Shown: one piece after another, positions 44,483-55,973 of the stretch
Numbering within the stretch: position 1 is the first letter of the stretch
Layout of the letters: each line of letters starts with the position of its first letter
Source: Terebella lapidaria
Lineage: Eukaryota > Annelida > Polychaeta > Terebellida > Terebellidae
Direction: 5' to 3'
Assembly (NCBI GenBank): GCA_949152475.1
Contig: OX424561.1
Span: 2,356,001 to 2,420,000 of the forward strand
DNA length: 64,000 bases
The notes under the pieces: model-generated
The model's database searches: none
The model's input: the letters and a program-made list of their open reading frames with translations, nothing else
What the model was told of the DNA's origin: nothing
Made by a program: the position numbers and the translations under genes

Positions 44483-46683
44483 GACAATGAATGTTTTCCA
44501 TCCTAACTATTTTATTATGCTTGATAATAGGCTTACCTATCAGAACGTTAACTCATTTTGTAATATCATTACTACAGCCACAAAATTTCTGTTGGGCAAA
44601 ACGTTTTCATCTAGTGAAACTAATGTTATTTTGTTCAGTTAATGTGTTTGAGTTTCAATGAAACCATCATACTCTAAACCCATATCCATTGCTTTCAAAT
44701 TTATTTTCAAATTACAGGTAATTAGGATGATCACATGTGTCATTATATATATTTCATACTGTTGTAATAGGTTATTATTTCTCATTCAATCTTTCCAAAA
44801 ATCAACACGTTTCGTGCATGAGCATTGATCAACATGCCTGTCCAATACTGCACTATATCCTGAAAATTACCACCCATCAACAGGCCAGGTGTGTCGAAAG
44901 GGCTCATTTTGTCACAAAATTTGACCCCGGTGAGTCAATTTGGTTGCTACGGCAACCAGAAAAGATAGGTATCCTGATTTCTCTATAAGGTGTGCCAGTA
45001 AGGAGAGCATGGTGCTTGCCTGACCCTTAATAACTAACTAACCAGACATGTCCCTGCAAAATATCATTAGAATCGGTTCAGATTTGCCAACTGTAGAGCA
45101 TTTACAAGAAAGTGTCTGCAAACGAGGCAGTGGCAGTGTGGTGATTGCAAATCCATAGTATCTGCAAAACTTCGTTAAGGGGACACAATAAATGATCACA
45201 CACATCAAACTGATATTTTACAGTGTTGTAATGAATTACACCACCAACTTTCAAGGGCAAGAGCAAGACCGGGTGGTAAATTTAGTGATCATTTGTGCAA
45301 GCAGGTTTCACATTGAAGCAATTTATTCGATAACCATGATGCGGTAACCCCTAATTTATTGTGTTGACCCTGATTTGTATAACAATTTTAGGAACCTTTA
45401 TTTTGTCATTATTTTGTATGATATTTGTTTGCCAAACTATGCAGTAAACACTTGATTTTTGATAAGTACTGAAATGAAAAGGTAGGGGAGGATAATTGCA
45501 AATGACTCAAAAATAGTCCAGATGTTATTCCCACATATCTCCATTATTATATCTTTGTTATCGGGTAAATTGCTATGGTGTGAGAACTTGACCCTTATAT
45601 TTACCACCAGATCTCGCTCTCACCCTTAAAATACTTACAGCTTAGTCAAGTGCTGATACAAGTGAGGTTTGGCTGTTGTCACAGAGTATGTGTTCGGACA
45701 AACTGTCAGTTTGCCAATACCTGAGGGCAGAAAGAATCAAATGTACAGTACAGAAACATGCCACATACTATTTTTACCTTTGAATGCACAGAACATAAAC
45801 TTCACAGAATGTGTGGTTACTGGTCAAATGAGTATTATTCAATTATTAAAGCAATAGAATTGAAGGATTAAGTTAAAATCATAATACCTCTAAAAGTGTG
45901 ACCATGTGCCAGATAGGAGAGTATTTGTCGAAGCACACGGTGTTCAATGTGTACTACGTTTTCAACTGTTCAGTCACCTGGAAATAAATGTCATTTATCT
46001 TCAGTGAGTATTTCATAGTTGATACACTTTCTGCTCACTGCCATGTACATAAAATCACAAGTAGGGTGATAATTGAGTGGAAGATTATCATGATAATTAA
46101 GCATAACCATCTGGTTGTACGAACAAACTAGAAGTTCTCTAGTCACTGATGACTGTGTGGGTGTACCACCATAAGCCCGTTATCAATTGCGTTCTTAACA
46201 CAAATTCAAATAACCGGTATAAAATATCTTGTCTGATTTATCTTGTCTACTTTGATTTATTTAACTTTGGCGAAAAAATAATTATTTCAGAGGATTTTTT
46301 TTGTATTTTTTTGACCGAATATGTAGAGAGCACAGTGGTATTCGCTCAAACTCCCAGATTCAATGTGACAAAACAATACACCCATGGTTTCTTGGCTCAA
46401 GTACCGTACACTGCTCCTTAATACCACTCGTCCACTGAAAATATACATGTACCATGTGATCTGTCTCGCACCTATTTAATCCTTATTGAATGTGGAGAAA
46501 GGCGCAGGAATGATACCTGGACCGATTTCTTTACTCAAAGATCACTATCTCAGCAACTTAACAAAATTGACGAACCCAAACGCTTGGCTCACTTTGCGCA
46601 CACGCTCGTTGTGTCTTCTATACCCAATCAGGTTTGAATGCCACAACACAAACTTAATTGAGAGTCTCGTTAAATGAGTAGTA
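44483..46683. other. AT-rich sequence between TTAGCC-family copies
   Basis: No gene seen. GGTTGCTACGGCAACC at 44942-44957 is an inverted motif resembling an RFX X-box. Two interleaved inverted pairs occur: ACACAATAAAT at 45183 with its inverse near 45355, and a GGTGGTAAAT-containing block at 45250-45291 with its inverse at 45590-45630. These are probably old MITE remnants. Short frames here have no recognisable domain. Confidence 0.4.
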
Positions 46684-46687
46684 TTAA

Positions 46688-47102
46688 CGTAGTCCGCTAC
46701 AAACATAGAGGTAAAGAAAAGTCAAAATTTAAAAGTCATATCTTGAATATTATATCTTCGAAATAACATATTTTTTTATAGAGTAAATGATCAACATTCT
46801 AATACTGAAAAGAAAATAGGGGTCACCGTGCTGGTTTTTTGGACATATTCGATCACAAATCACGAACTTTTACTAAAATGACTTAATTTATGGTATTTTT
46901 ACACATTTTCTGCCCATATTCACATCTTGCATCTTGGTTTCCAAGAGAACGGATACGGTGACCCCCTATTTTCTTTTCAGTTTTAGGATGCTGATCAGTT
47001 ACTCTATAAAATATGTCATTTTGAAGCTCTGGATTTTTTTAATAGTCATTTATTTTGAAAAACTCTTTCACCCTCTCCGCTCACTGTTTGCAGCGAACTA
47101 CC
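46688..47102. mobile_element. Foldback MITE, piggyBac-like (copy 1)
   Basis: Begins after TTAA (46684-46687) with CGTAGTCCGCTAC and ends GCAGCGAACTACC, inverse to the start. The following bases, TCAA, are a decayed target duplication. Internally AGGGGTCACCGTG and CGGTGACCCCCT are inverted, so the whole element folds back. It is the same family as 55212-55628, where both TTAA copies are intact. Confidence 0.65.
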
Positions 47103-47276
47103 TCAAAGACCAGGAGGGGGAAAAGACCCTCTTGTGGACAATCAGCAATATGAGCGATGTCCAGGCCATAGGTGAAAAACAGTAGGGCAATAATACTGAA
47201 CTTCCAATAGTGCAATGGGTGTATTTAAAACCAGTGTACTACACTGGTACAGTACTATCAATTTATAAGAGACAGA

Positions 47277-48812
47277 AAATTAGCCCAAAGGCTAAGATAG
47301 GTTACCGGACAATTTTGGTTTGGCCATGGCAGCATTGGCAGGTAACAGACCTTGAGATTTACCAATCAAGGTTCGCAGTGTAAACATATGACCTTGGGAT
47401 TTACCAATCAAGGTTATCCGTATGAACTTCGATGTAACCATTACATGTATGTGTGCGGCATTTGATATTCTATATGTTGGGTGGAATCGTTTAGGCCGCC
47501 TAGGTCAATTTACACATTCCCAGTCAGACATTTGGCACTCAAGGTCATCTGACGTCAAGTTCAAGGTCATCATTAGTTGTGCCATATATGTCTTCCTATA
47601 TGTTCATAATGCAAACACGAGCTCTATCTGCAAGCCTTTCATCTACAGAGGCAAATCTGGGCATTTTTTTACCCCAAAATGGCTGTTTTGACCTTTCAAG
47701 GTCATCGAAGGTCAAATTCAAGGTCACCACACAAGTCGGCATATATGACTTCTCATTTGAAAGTGCCAATTTCTAAGCTCTATCTTCAAGCGTTCTATGA
47801 GTACAGTCCTGACAGCTCCCATTATGAAGGAAAAAAGTGCCGAAAATTTTCAAAGTCCAAAATTTTTTTCAAAGGGTGAAAATTTTTTTTTGCCTAGAAA
47901 TGGCCCAAAATGGATAGTAATGTTATTTGGGGCGAAAAAATTTTTTTTCGCCGACTCGTCAAAAATTCAAAATGGCCGCCACACTGAGATCGGCGATTCA
48001 AGGGCAACAAAACTTATACACGTCACAGAGGTATATGAGAGGAATCTTTTTAAGCAAAAATCTCAAAACTGATCAGACAGTTTTTGAGAAAATATAGACC
48101 AGGTGCAAATTTGAGCGTTTTTCGACCCAAAAATGGCTGTTTTGACCTTTCAAGGTCATCCAAGGTCAAATTCAAGGTCACCACACAAGTCGCCATATAT
48201 GACTTCCCATTTGAAAGTGCCAATTTCTAAGCTCTATCTTCAAGCGTTCTATGAGTACAGTCCGGACAGCTCCCATTATGAAGGGAAAAAGTGCCGAAAA
48301 TTTTCTAAGTCCAAAAATTTTTTCAAAGGGTGAAAAATTTTTTTTGCCCTAGAAATGGCCCAAAATGGATAGTAATGCGATTTGGGGCGAAAAAAATTTT
48401 TTTGCCGACCCGCCAAAAATTCAAAATGGCCGCCACACGGAAAGCGGCAGATTTAGGGCAACCAAACTTATACATATCACAGATGTATATGAGGGGAATC
48501 TTTTGAAACCAAAAACTCAAAACTGATCAGACAGTTTTTGAGAAAATGGCCGTCAAAGTCCAAAATTGAGCGTTTTTCGACAAAAACAGCCGCCATTTTG
48601 AAAAAAATTCGAAAATCAAAAAACAAAAAAATACCTCCTTCTCAAAATATTTTTAGGCATTTTTGTGCAAAATTTCAGAAAGATTCGATCGTTAACTTTA
48701 AAGATAAAAATGTTAACGCCGGACGGACGGACGGACGGACGGACGGACGGACGGACGGACGACGGACGCAACGCCATGCCAATAGGTTATCGGACCAAAG
48801 GTCCGGTAACCT
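47277..48812 (+). mobile_element. TTAGCC-family non-autonomous element, copy 2 (complete)
   Basis: The same 5' palindrome (47280-47295) and GGTTACCGGAC as copy 1; the left flanks of the two copies differ, which fixes the 5' end. Two 454-bp blocks follow, then (GGAC)10 at 48721-48760. The 3' hairpin is at 48785-48811, with arms GGTTATCGGACC and GGTCCGGTAACC around AAA, matching the 5' GGTTACCGG. This layout (5' motif, 3' inverse with hairpin) again resembles Helentron-type ends. It encodes no protein. Confidence 0.72.
48721..48760 (+). repeat. (GGAC)10 microsatellite
   Basis: Ten uninterrupted GGAC units within copy 2 of the TTAGCC family. Copy 1 has only about two and a half at 44451, so the tract has expanded or contracted since the copies separated. 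Confidence 0.9.
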
Positions 48813-49346
48813 AAAATTGCATTGGTTTTCTGCTGTCTGTAAATGTTTAGAAGAAAAAAATCTTGTAAAAAGCACAATGATTCTTTTCGGGTTGGGAGAA
48901 TTTTGGAGGGCCTGTGTACTGTAGGGATGAGGGATGCGAACTTATTCTTAATATTGATCCAGTCATTTTTATGATACTATACCAGGCAGATATTCAGTAT
49001 GGAACAAAAAAAAACCCCATGTGGATACAATGCTGATATTTCCTGATTGAGATCAGCCAGGACAGGATGTCCATAGTTTGAATACCAGAATTTACATGTA
49101 AGACATTCTCAAACTAGTGTGATCATTCTCTGTATACATGTATATGCCGCAACGTAACTGGATTTGTCATTCCAATCTGTGAACTATGCAGGTGAGATTA
49201 TGGTTTCAAATATTTTCTTCATGCTAATCTATCTATGCTAAATCAATAAACATGATAAATGATTTGAACCAAAGGTGTGTCTGTCTGATATTCTGATTGT
49301 GATACATTTTAGACAACATATGTTGGCTTGGAGTTTCTGCCATTTT

Positions 49347-49425
49347 TACTGGGTAATATCACATTTCTACCATTAATACCCATGTTTTTACCCACGGTAG
49401 GGTAGAAATACCTTTTCTACCCAGT
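49347..49425. repeat. Imperfect palindrome with TACTGGGTA/TACCCAGTA ends
   Basis: The outer arms are exact inverses, and TTTCTACC is mirrored by GGTAGAAA further in. It sits directly before the ~130-bp repeat units at 49442. It may be a terminus of that element or a small foldback insertion. Confidence 0.5.
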
Positions 49426-49441
49426 AAAATGTGAAATATTT

Positions 49442-50372
49442 GCCATTTTGTTCTCTGACCTTTAAAATCAGGCAAAGGTAAAATTCGAGGTCACCAGAAT
49501 ATTCAGCATATAAGATTTCCTATATTTTCACTATGGATTCTTAAGCTGTGAAGTCCATAATAAGTGAGATATTAGCCATTTTGTTCACTGACCTTGGAAA
49601 TGAGCTCGGAGGTCAAATTCCTGGTCACCAGCATATTCAGCATATATGCTCACAATGGATTCCTAAGATTTCGAGTTGATAATAAACAAGATATTATCCA
49701 TTTTGTGCTCTGACTTTGAAAATAAGGCCAAAGGTCAAGTTCAAGGTCATGACTATTATATCCAGCATATATCATTTCCAATATGTCCACAATTGATTCC
49801 TAGGCTGTGAAGTTGATAACAGGCGAAATATTAGCCATTTTGTTCTCTGACCTAGATCAAAGGTCAAATTCAAGGTCACCAAAATATTCAGCATATATCA
49901 TTTCCTATATGTTCACAATTGATTCCTAATCTCTAATCTCAATATTGAGTGAGATATTAGCAATAATATGTCCCATTATAAAGCATCTAGGAGAATTTAA
50001 CATTCATGGGAAAATTCCATTTGGGCCAAGTTTGGACAAGAATGGCCCACTTCAAGGGCTAAATACACATCACAGGGATACATATATGAGGAGTCTTAAA
50101 TGCATCCATTAGGAAGTTACTGAACAGATTTTTAAACTCCCAAACTGGCTGTTTTTCGTCAAAAATGGCCGCCATTTTGAAAGATATATATGGAAATTAA
50201 AAAACTGAATAAAAAATACATCCCTCTCAGAATATTTTTTAGGTATTTTGTTCAATATTTCACAAAGATTCGACCATAAACTTTGAAGATGAAAATGTAG
50301 ACAGATGACGGCGACGGACGACGACGGACGCAATGCCACGGCTATAGGGTATCGAAATAAAAGTTCAAAAAC
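49442..50372 (+). mobile_element. TTAGCC-family relative with ~130-bp tandem units
   Basis: Units start at about 49442, 49575, 49697 and 49833 with CCATTTTGTTCTCTGACCT-like sequence and GGTCACCA. A 3' part follows that shares AAAATGGCCGCCATTTTG, a GACGGACG run and ATAGGGTATCG with the elements at 43 and 47 kb. The 3' hairpin is decayed. No canonical 5' end was found. Two inverted units of the same kind lie at 31031-31260. Confidence 0.6.
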
Positions 50373-50563
50373 CTAAAATACGTTGGCACATGAAACAAAT
50401 TTTGTGAATTCAGACAACTTCACAAGAAAGGCAATATATTTTGAGCAAACATTTTAGAAATTGTATGCAAGCATGCTTCATCTGCACCAATGTACAGGTT
50501 TTTTTTTTGCCAGACCATACACCATCCACAGCACTTCAACTTACACTATAGCTGCACCAGTGG

Positions 50564-51325
50564 AGATCTGCTTCCAGGTCTGTAGACAACTGCGAAGATC
50601 TGCTTCCAGGTCTGTAGACAACTGCGAAGATCTGCTTCCAGGTCTGTAGACAACTGCGAAGATCTGCTTCCAAGTCTGTAGACAACTGCGAAGATCTGCT
50701 TCCAAGTCTGTAGACAACTGCGAAGATCTGCTTCCAGGTCTGTAGACAACTGCGAAGATCTGCTTCCAGGTCTGTAGACAACTGCGAAGATCTGCTTCCA
50801 GGTCTGTAGACAACTGCGAAGATCTGCTTCCAGGTCTGTAGACAACTGCGAAGATCTGCTTCCAAGTCTGTAGACAACTGCGAAGATCTGCTTCCAAGTC
50901 TGTAGACAACTGCGAAGATCTGCTTCCAGGTCTGTAGACAACTGCGAAGATCTGCTTCCAGGTCTGTAGACAACTGCGAAGATCTGCTTCCAGGTCTGTA
51001 GACAACTGCGAAGATCTGCTTCCAGGTCTGTAGACAACTGCGAAGATCTGCTTCCAAGTCTGTAGACAACTGCGAAGATCTGCTTCCAGGTCTGTAGACA
51101 ACTGCGAAGATCTGCCTCCAAGTCTGTAGACAACTGCGAAGATCTGCTTCCAGGTCTGTAGACAACTGCGAAGATCTGCTTCCAGGTCTGTAGCCAACTG
51201 CGAAGATCTGCTTCCAGGTCTGTAGACAACTGCGAAGATCTGCTTCCAGGTCTGTAGACAACTGCGAAGATCTGCTTCCAGGTCTGTACACAACTGCGAA
51301 GATCTGCTTCCAGGTCTGTAGACAA
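50564..51325. repeat. 32-bp minisatellite, about 24 copies
   Basis: Each unit contains AGATCTGCTTCCAGGTCTGT followed by AGACAACTGCGA. The array is nearly homogeneous: the main variant is G or A after CCA, and three other units carry single changes (near 51116, 51193 and 51289). A-variants sit at units 4, 5, 10, 11, 16 and 18, suggesting six-unit (192-bp) amplification. Because 32 is not a multiple of three and no frame of the minus strand has a stop, three long overlapping open frames arise; they are by-products. Confidence 0.92.
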
Positions 51326-52036
51326 GTTGTACATCGATCATAGACAATGCAATAGAAAACGTCATCAACGTAATATTCATGGTAGGGTAGGACTCAAGAT
51401 GGGGATTGATAATCGTGACTGTAAATGAAAACATTTGTCTCAAAAACTCTGCATACTAGTCATGAAACGATTCATCGATGTATTTCAAACCACGATACAC
51501 TCGGCGATGCACAATACTATTATCGCGATACATCGCCTTACTAAATTATGTCAAAAGATCACCGTTGATTTGACAACAAACAATCGGTAATTTTGCCTGG
51601 AATTTCCAGCCAATAGAGATATACACACGATTCGGTATAAAATAGCCTCGAGGACGCTCAGATCCTTGTCACAACGTCCAAAGTTGTATGCTTTTTTGGC
51701 GTTTGCAACTATCTCCAGATCACATTCTGAGTATCTGAGCGAATCAAAACAAAAGCACGTGCGTGGTTGCATCGACGAGTACAACACTGATTGGTCAAAC
51801 ATTTAGATTCTGACGAATCACAGCCAGTCATTCACAGCAGCATGCTGGTGTGAGCTGAGCTGACCGTGACTGTCACAAACTTCCAATGATTTTATCATTT
51901 TACGTTTAAATATGTATCGTGATATGTATCGTATCGTGAGTACCGTATCGCAATACGTATCGTATCATGGCATAGATGTATCGTTTCATCCCTACTGCAT
52001 ACAACGACTCTGCACTGAGGATGGTAAATTCCGTGT

Positions 52037-53464
52037 GTAGCCTGGATCACTAAGTTATTGTGGCATTAAGAAAATGTTGCTAACTATTTAATGGGAAATT
52101 TTATTATGTGAAAACCTAAATATGTTATCACCTTATGTGAGCTATCTTTCAAATTATAACATAACTTTTTCTCTTTAATAGTCGTCTCTGTGAGGGAGAG
52201 TAGTGGAAGTGAAAATGAATTTCACTCGTGTGCCCAAAATGTTCATAACGTCACTAAGATATCATGGTACTGAATGTTCAAAGGTTGTGAAAGTTCTCAT
52301 TTGAACTTTGCCAGAGTATGTAGTGGTGCACTCGTGTGGAAAACGACAAATTCTTTTTTTATATTCAATAATTTAAATATTAACTCAGCTTAGAAGTCTT
52401 TTATCAGTTTTCATAAGAGGAAGTGACGATTTATGCAATTTCATCAATTTGACAAATTTTTATTGATAATATTTTGAAAGTTTCTTGTCTTTTCATCTTC
52501 GTTCGCATTTTTTTCTTCATATCATATGACAGGTGGGACAATAAACATAATCATGCATTTGTTTTTTACAGAAAAATACACGAAAACTAAACTGTACACA
52601 ACCAAACAAACATTACCACGATATCTTAGTTACCACGATAACTTAGTAACCGACCATATATATGCAGTAAGGTGAGTTATTTTAGATCCAAACTATACTC
52701 TGATTTTTTTAACTTGTTTACACCGGTTTTTGACGATATCTTTGCCGTGCTAAATCGTATCGTTCTATAACTTAGCATACCTCACCTGGGAGTCAAACGG
52801 TAATTTTCGACCGAGTTTCAGACTTCTATCGCAATAATTGAAGAAGTTGGCAATCTACCCCAATGTTAAATTTCAGCCAAAAACGGGATCTCGAGAATCT
52901 GAGCATATTCGAGGATTTTATCCTGTTTACATCCATCAGGAATCGATATATTGTTGTAATTTCAGACCAGAACACACATTGGGGTGTATTCTACACAAAC
53001 ATCTTGATTTCAAAAGATTGCACCACTACAAAACCGAGCAAATGCACAAAATTGTGTGCGGACCCAGAAATTAAATAACGGGGCTAAATTTAACATTGGT
53101 GTAGATTGCCAACTTTTTCAATTTTTGAGATAAAAATCTGAAATTCGGTAAATAATTGCCGTTTGTCTCCCAGGTGAAGTACGCCAAGTTATAGAACGAT
53201 CGCATTCAGCATCGCAAAAATATCAGCGAAAAACAGTGTAAACGAGTTAGAAAAATCAGAGTATACACTGCTACATGTCCCCCGGTGATTTTCATACTTG
53301 TTTTGATGTTTCGAAAAGTCACTTCTAATACAGGCGGCTGTGTTTTATGGCTAGTGATTCCCCAGATGTTGCTGTCACGTGGTACTAAATATAGCGTGAG
53401 ATGATCCCTTTAAATAATTAGCTAAATTTTCTGAATGCCACGATAACTTAGTGATCCGGGCTAC
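52037..53464. mobile_element. Element with ~58-bp terminal inverted repeats, containing a nested foldback
   Basis: GTAGCCTGGATCACTAAGTT at 52037 continues for ~58 bp, and its inverse ends at 53464 (…GTGATCCGGGCTAC) with about 85% agreement by eye. TGT lies outside each end, a possible 3-bp duplication. The interior shows TACCACGATATCTTAGT-type repeats near 52615-52650 and the nested foldback 52694-53265. No transposase is present. Confidence 0.6.
52694..53265. mobile_element. Foldback element with ~185-bp inverted arms
   Basis: The first ~185 bp (TATACTCTGATTTTTTTAAC onward) are inverse to the last ~185 bp (ending AAAAATCAGAGTATA). The arms match at most positions. TA at each edge suggests a Tc1/mariner-type target. 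The middle, 52880-53080, is unpaired and its open frames have no recognisable domain. Confidence 0.65.
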
Positions 53465-53562
53465 TGTTGCTCCATTTCGGACTGGACCTTCAAGGCCTTC
53501 TCAAGATTGTCCAATTTCCAAGAATGACCTCACAGGCTGACACAGCACCTCACAGTTAAAAG

Positions 53563-53925
53563 TAGGGCGAGCGTGAGGCGGAAATAAATCCACTTGGATG
53601 TTTGTTCTTGTTTTGGAAAGCTTGACACAGTTTTGTCTCCTTCACACTTATGACAACTCTAAATGATTTACTCACCCAATATCCGAAGTACGGTCGGCGG
53701 CAGATACAGATAAACAGCTGCTAAATATCAAAGTATGAGACAAAACGTGCAAAACGTACGGCTCTCTCAAAAGATAGGTATCAACTGATCAAGTAAACAG
53801 TGTCACTATCACGTGATCACAAACCAGTAGTAGCGCCACCACGTGAATAACATAATACAATGATATTTCATTCGTGCGGGGGCGCTAGTGTGAACAAGAG
53901 CGAATACCGTACTCCCCCGTAATAG
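53563..53925 (+). repeat. Dispersed repeat family, copy 2
   Basis: Diverged copy of 2650-3006 in the same orientation, sharing GGGCGAGCGTGAGGCGGAAA, an ACTCACCCAATATCCGAAGTA-like block, ATCACGTGATCACAA and GGGGGCGCT. The next ~200 bp (53926-54130) hold nothing recognisable. Confidence 0.6.
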
Positions 53926-54143
53926 GCAGGCGCCTTTTTAGGTTACCGTTCGAACCTTTATTCCGATTAACTTAGCCGTTGCGTCTGCCATTCGTCCACA
54001 TTTTATCTTTGAGTTTCGGTCGAACCTTTCTGACATTCCCATGAAAAAGAGTAAGAACATTCTCCCAAGAAGCATTTTTTTAAAGTTTGTTTATGTGGTA
54101 AAAAAAAGTACTTTTATTTCCGTAAAGTTTCAATATGAACGTT

Positions 54144-54204
54144 ACTGTGTACAGCGCTGTATGGACAATACACGATGTATTGTCCATGCAGCGCTGTACA
54201 CAGT
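54144..54204. repeat. Near-perfect 29-bp-arm hairpin, 3-nt loop
   Basis: Arms begin ACTGTGTACAGCGCTG and close around CGA with one mismatch in 29 pairs. AATATGAACGT flanks it directly at 54132-54142 and 54211-54221. It may be a tiny foldback insertion with an 11-bp duplication, or a small-RNA precursor; the sequence alone does not decide. Confidence 0.75.
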
Positions 54205-54533
54205 ACATGTAATATGAACGTATATTTTTGTTCAAACTATCTGATCAGCATTGACGTTCTTATTTCAGACACGCCAACTTTTAATTGGCACTTCTCTTAT
54301 ATGCATCTCCTTAAATTGCTCATGACGCCGGATACGTGGGGCCGAAAGTCAAGCAGCCAAATATTCACCAAATGGCCTCTGAATTTGAAACGCTTGTGCA
54401 TATAGGCCTATATTATATTTCTACTTTAGATTTGGAATACAAGAACGTTTGTGAAATTGAAACGCTTGTGAATATAGGGGAGAGACGTGTAATATGGACC
54501 AGTGTGACATCCATCTCCATGGTGATTGACGTA

Positions 54534-54740
54534 GGGTAGATTCAGGTTGACCGATACATTCAGGTTGACCGATACACGGAAGGTTGTGTTACGATAAAAT
54601 GAAATGCGATGAATCCAGTATTGATTTTATATGGCGAACATATTAATGATATGGGGACACGTGTTTTGATAATGAGTTTTCCTGTCTAATCGTGAACACG
54701 GGTCGAATGCTTAAGTGTATCGGTCAACCTTAATCTACCC
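54534..54740. mobile_element. MITE with 25-bp terminal repeats and TA duplication
   Basis: Starts GGGTAGATTCAGGTTGACC; its last 25 bp are the inverse with one mismatch. TA at 54532-54533 and 54741-54742 fits Tc1/mariner. The left 19 bp are repeated once in tandem just inside (AGGTTGACCGATACA at 54544 and 54562). Confidence 0.72.
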
Positions 54741-55211
54741 TAATTATGACGCTCATTATTTGTGACCTTCTGTCATTGATGAGAGCAACATCACAGAAAT
54801 CAGGGTATATGGAATGAAATTTGAATGAAAATCGCTGAAATTGATGTTATTTTTTCAATTGTAAATATTAACGGGATGGACATCCCATTGTATATATATC
54901 GAGGGCTAGATTGTGATTTCTTGATACAAAACACTAAACGTAGCATTTCGTCGGTAAGTTGTGATTATGCATTGAATTCATTGAAAAACAAATTACACGG
55001 ATCGTGGTGCATTTTAGTTACAGATTACACAAATAACGTGTAATATGGACCACTTGTATGCTTATTTTGCATCTTTCGTTACGGTGTCTGTTCCTGTGTG
55101 ACATCATTTGTATACAGCGCCACATACAAAGTATTATTTATACAATTCACACATGTGTAAGATATATCGGATTATCGAGAAGCCTTGCTGGAAAGTGACT
55201 AAAAGTCTTAA

Positions 55212-55628
55212 CGTAGTCCGCTACAAACAGTGAGGTAACGGAGAGTCAAAATTTAAAAGTCATTTCTTGAATATTATCTCTTCAAAATGACATTATTTTA
55301 TAGAGTAAATGATTAGCATCCTAATACTGAAAAGAAAATAGGGGGTCACCGTGCTCGTTTCTTCTACATATTCGATCAAAATCACACATATTTACCTAAA
55401 ATGACATAAATTCTGGCATTTTTGCACATTTTTGTGTCCATATTCACATCTTGCATCGTGTTTTCCATGCGAACGGATACGGTGACCCCCTATGTTCTTT
55501 ACAGTTTTAGGATGCTGAACAGTTACTCTATAAAATATATCATTTTGAAGCTCTAGATTATGTTGATACCGTATTTATTTTTTAAAAAACCTTTGACCCC
55601 CTTCCCTCACTGTTTGGAGCGGACTACC
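55212..55628. mobile_element. Foldback MITE, piggyBac-like (copy 2)
   Basis: Flanked by TTAA at 55208-55211 and 55629-55632. The terminal repeats, GTAGTCCGCT and AAACAGTGAGG, are inverted at the other end, and inner blocks GGGGGTCACCGTG and CGGTGACCCCC also pair. TTAA targets are typical of piggyBac; no transposase is present. Confidence 0.72.
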
Positions 55629-55973
55629 TTAAGTTCATATTACACGTCTCTCCCTTAATATTTAGCCTACCTTAGGTTTGGAATATAATCTCTAAGAATG
55701 TAAACAGTCTATAAGTAGGATGCATCTTTCAGTGACTTTAACATTGATCTAGATGACTTTGAAGGTCTGATGGAGCTTTTTTGACACCAAAGATTTTCTG
55801 TAGGTATAGAAAATTTGTGCTGACAACGAGCCTAACATATTCGAACTCTCACTTTCATTCGAAAACTGTAGCAATAACTGGCTTGTGCTAAGCAAAAACA
55901 ACATGCCAAAGACAATTGCGTGTAAACTAAAGTATTTATATACATATACATGACACAATTTGTACAGAAAAGC

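Larger units (their letters stand above)
54477..55654. mobile_element. Outer element holding two inserted MITEs
   Basis: GGGAGAGACGTGTAATATG at 54478-54496 is inverse to 55636-55654. A third copy of ACGTGTAATATGGACCA occurs at 55036. Inside lie the TA-type MITE 54534-54740 and the TTAA-type MITE 55212-55628. Removing those leaves a ~0.5-kb AT-rich core with no coding frame I can support. Confidence 0.55.

Noticed and set aside
50564-51325. CRISPR-like repeat array
   Set aside because: The 32-bp units are directly contiguous with no spacers, in an animal genome.
50536-51443. Three minus-strand frames of 251-300 codons
   Set aside because: Generated by the stop-free 32-bp minisatellite in all three frames; no unique sequence or start signal supports a gene.
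52838-53078. Two overlapping 71-78-codon frames
   Set aside because: They begin inside a foldback arm and show no domain.
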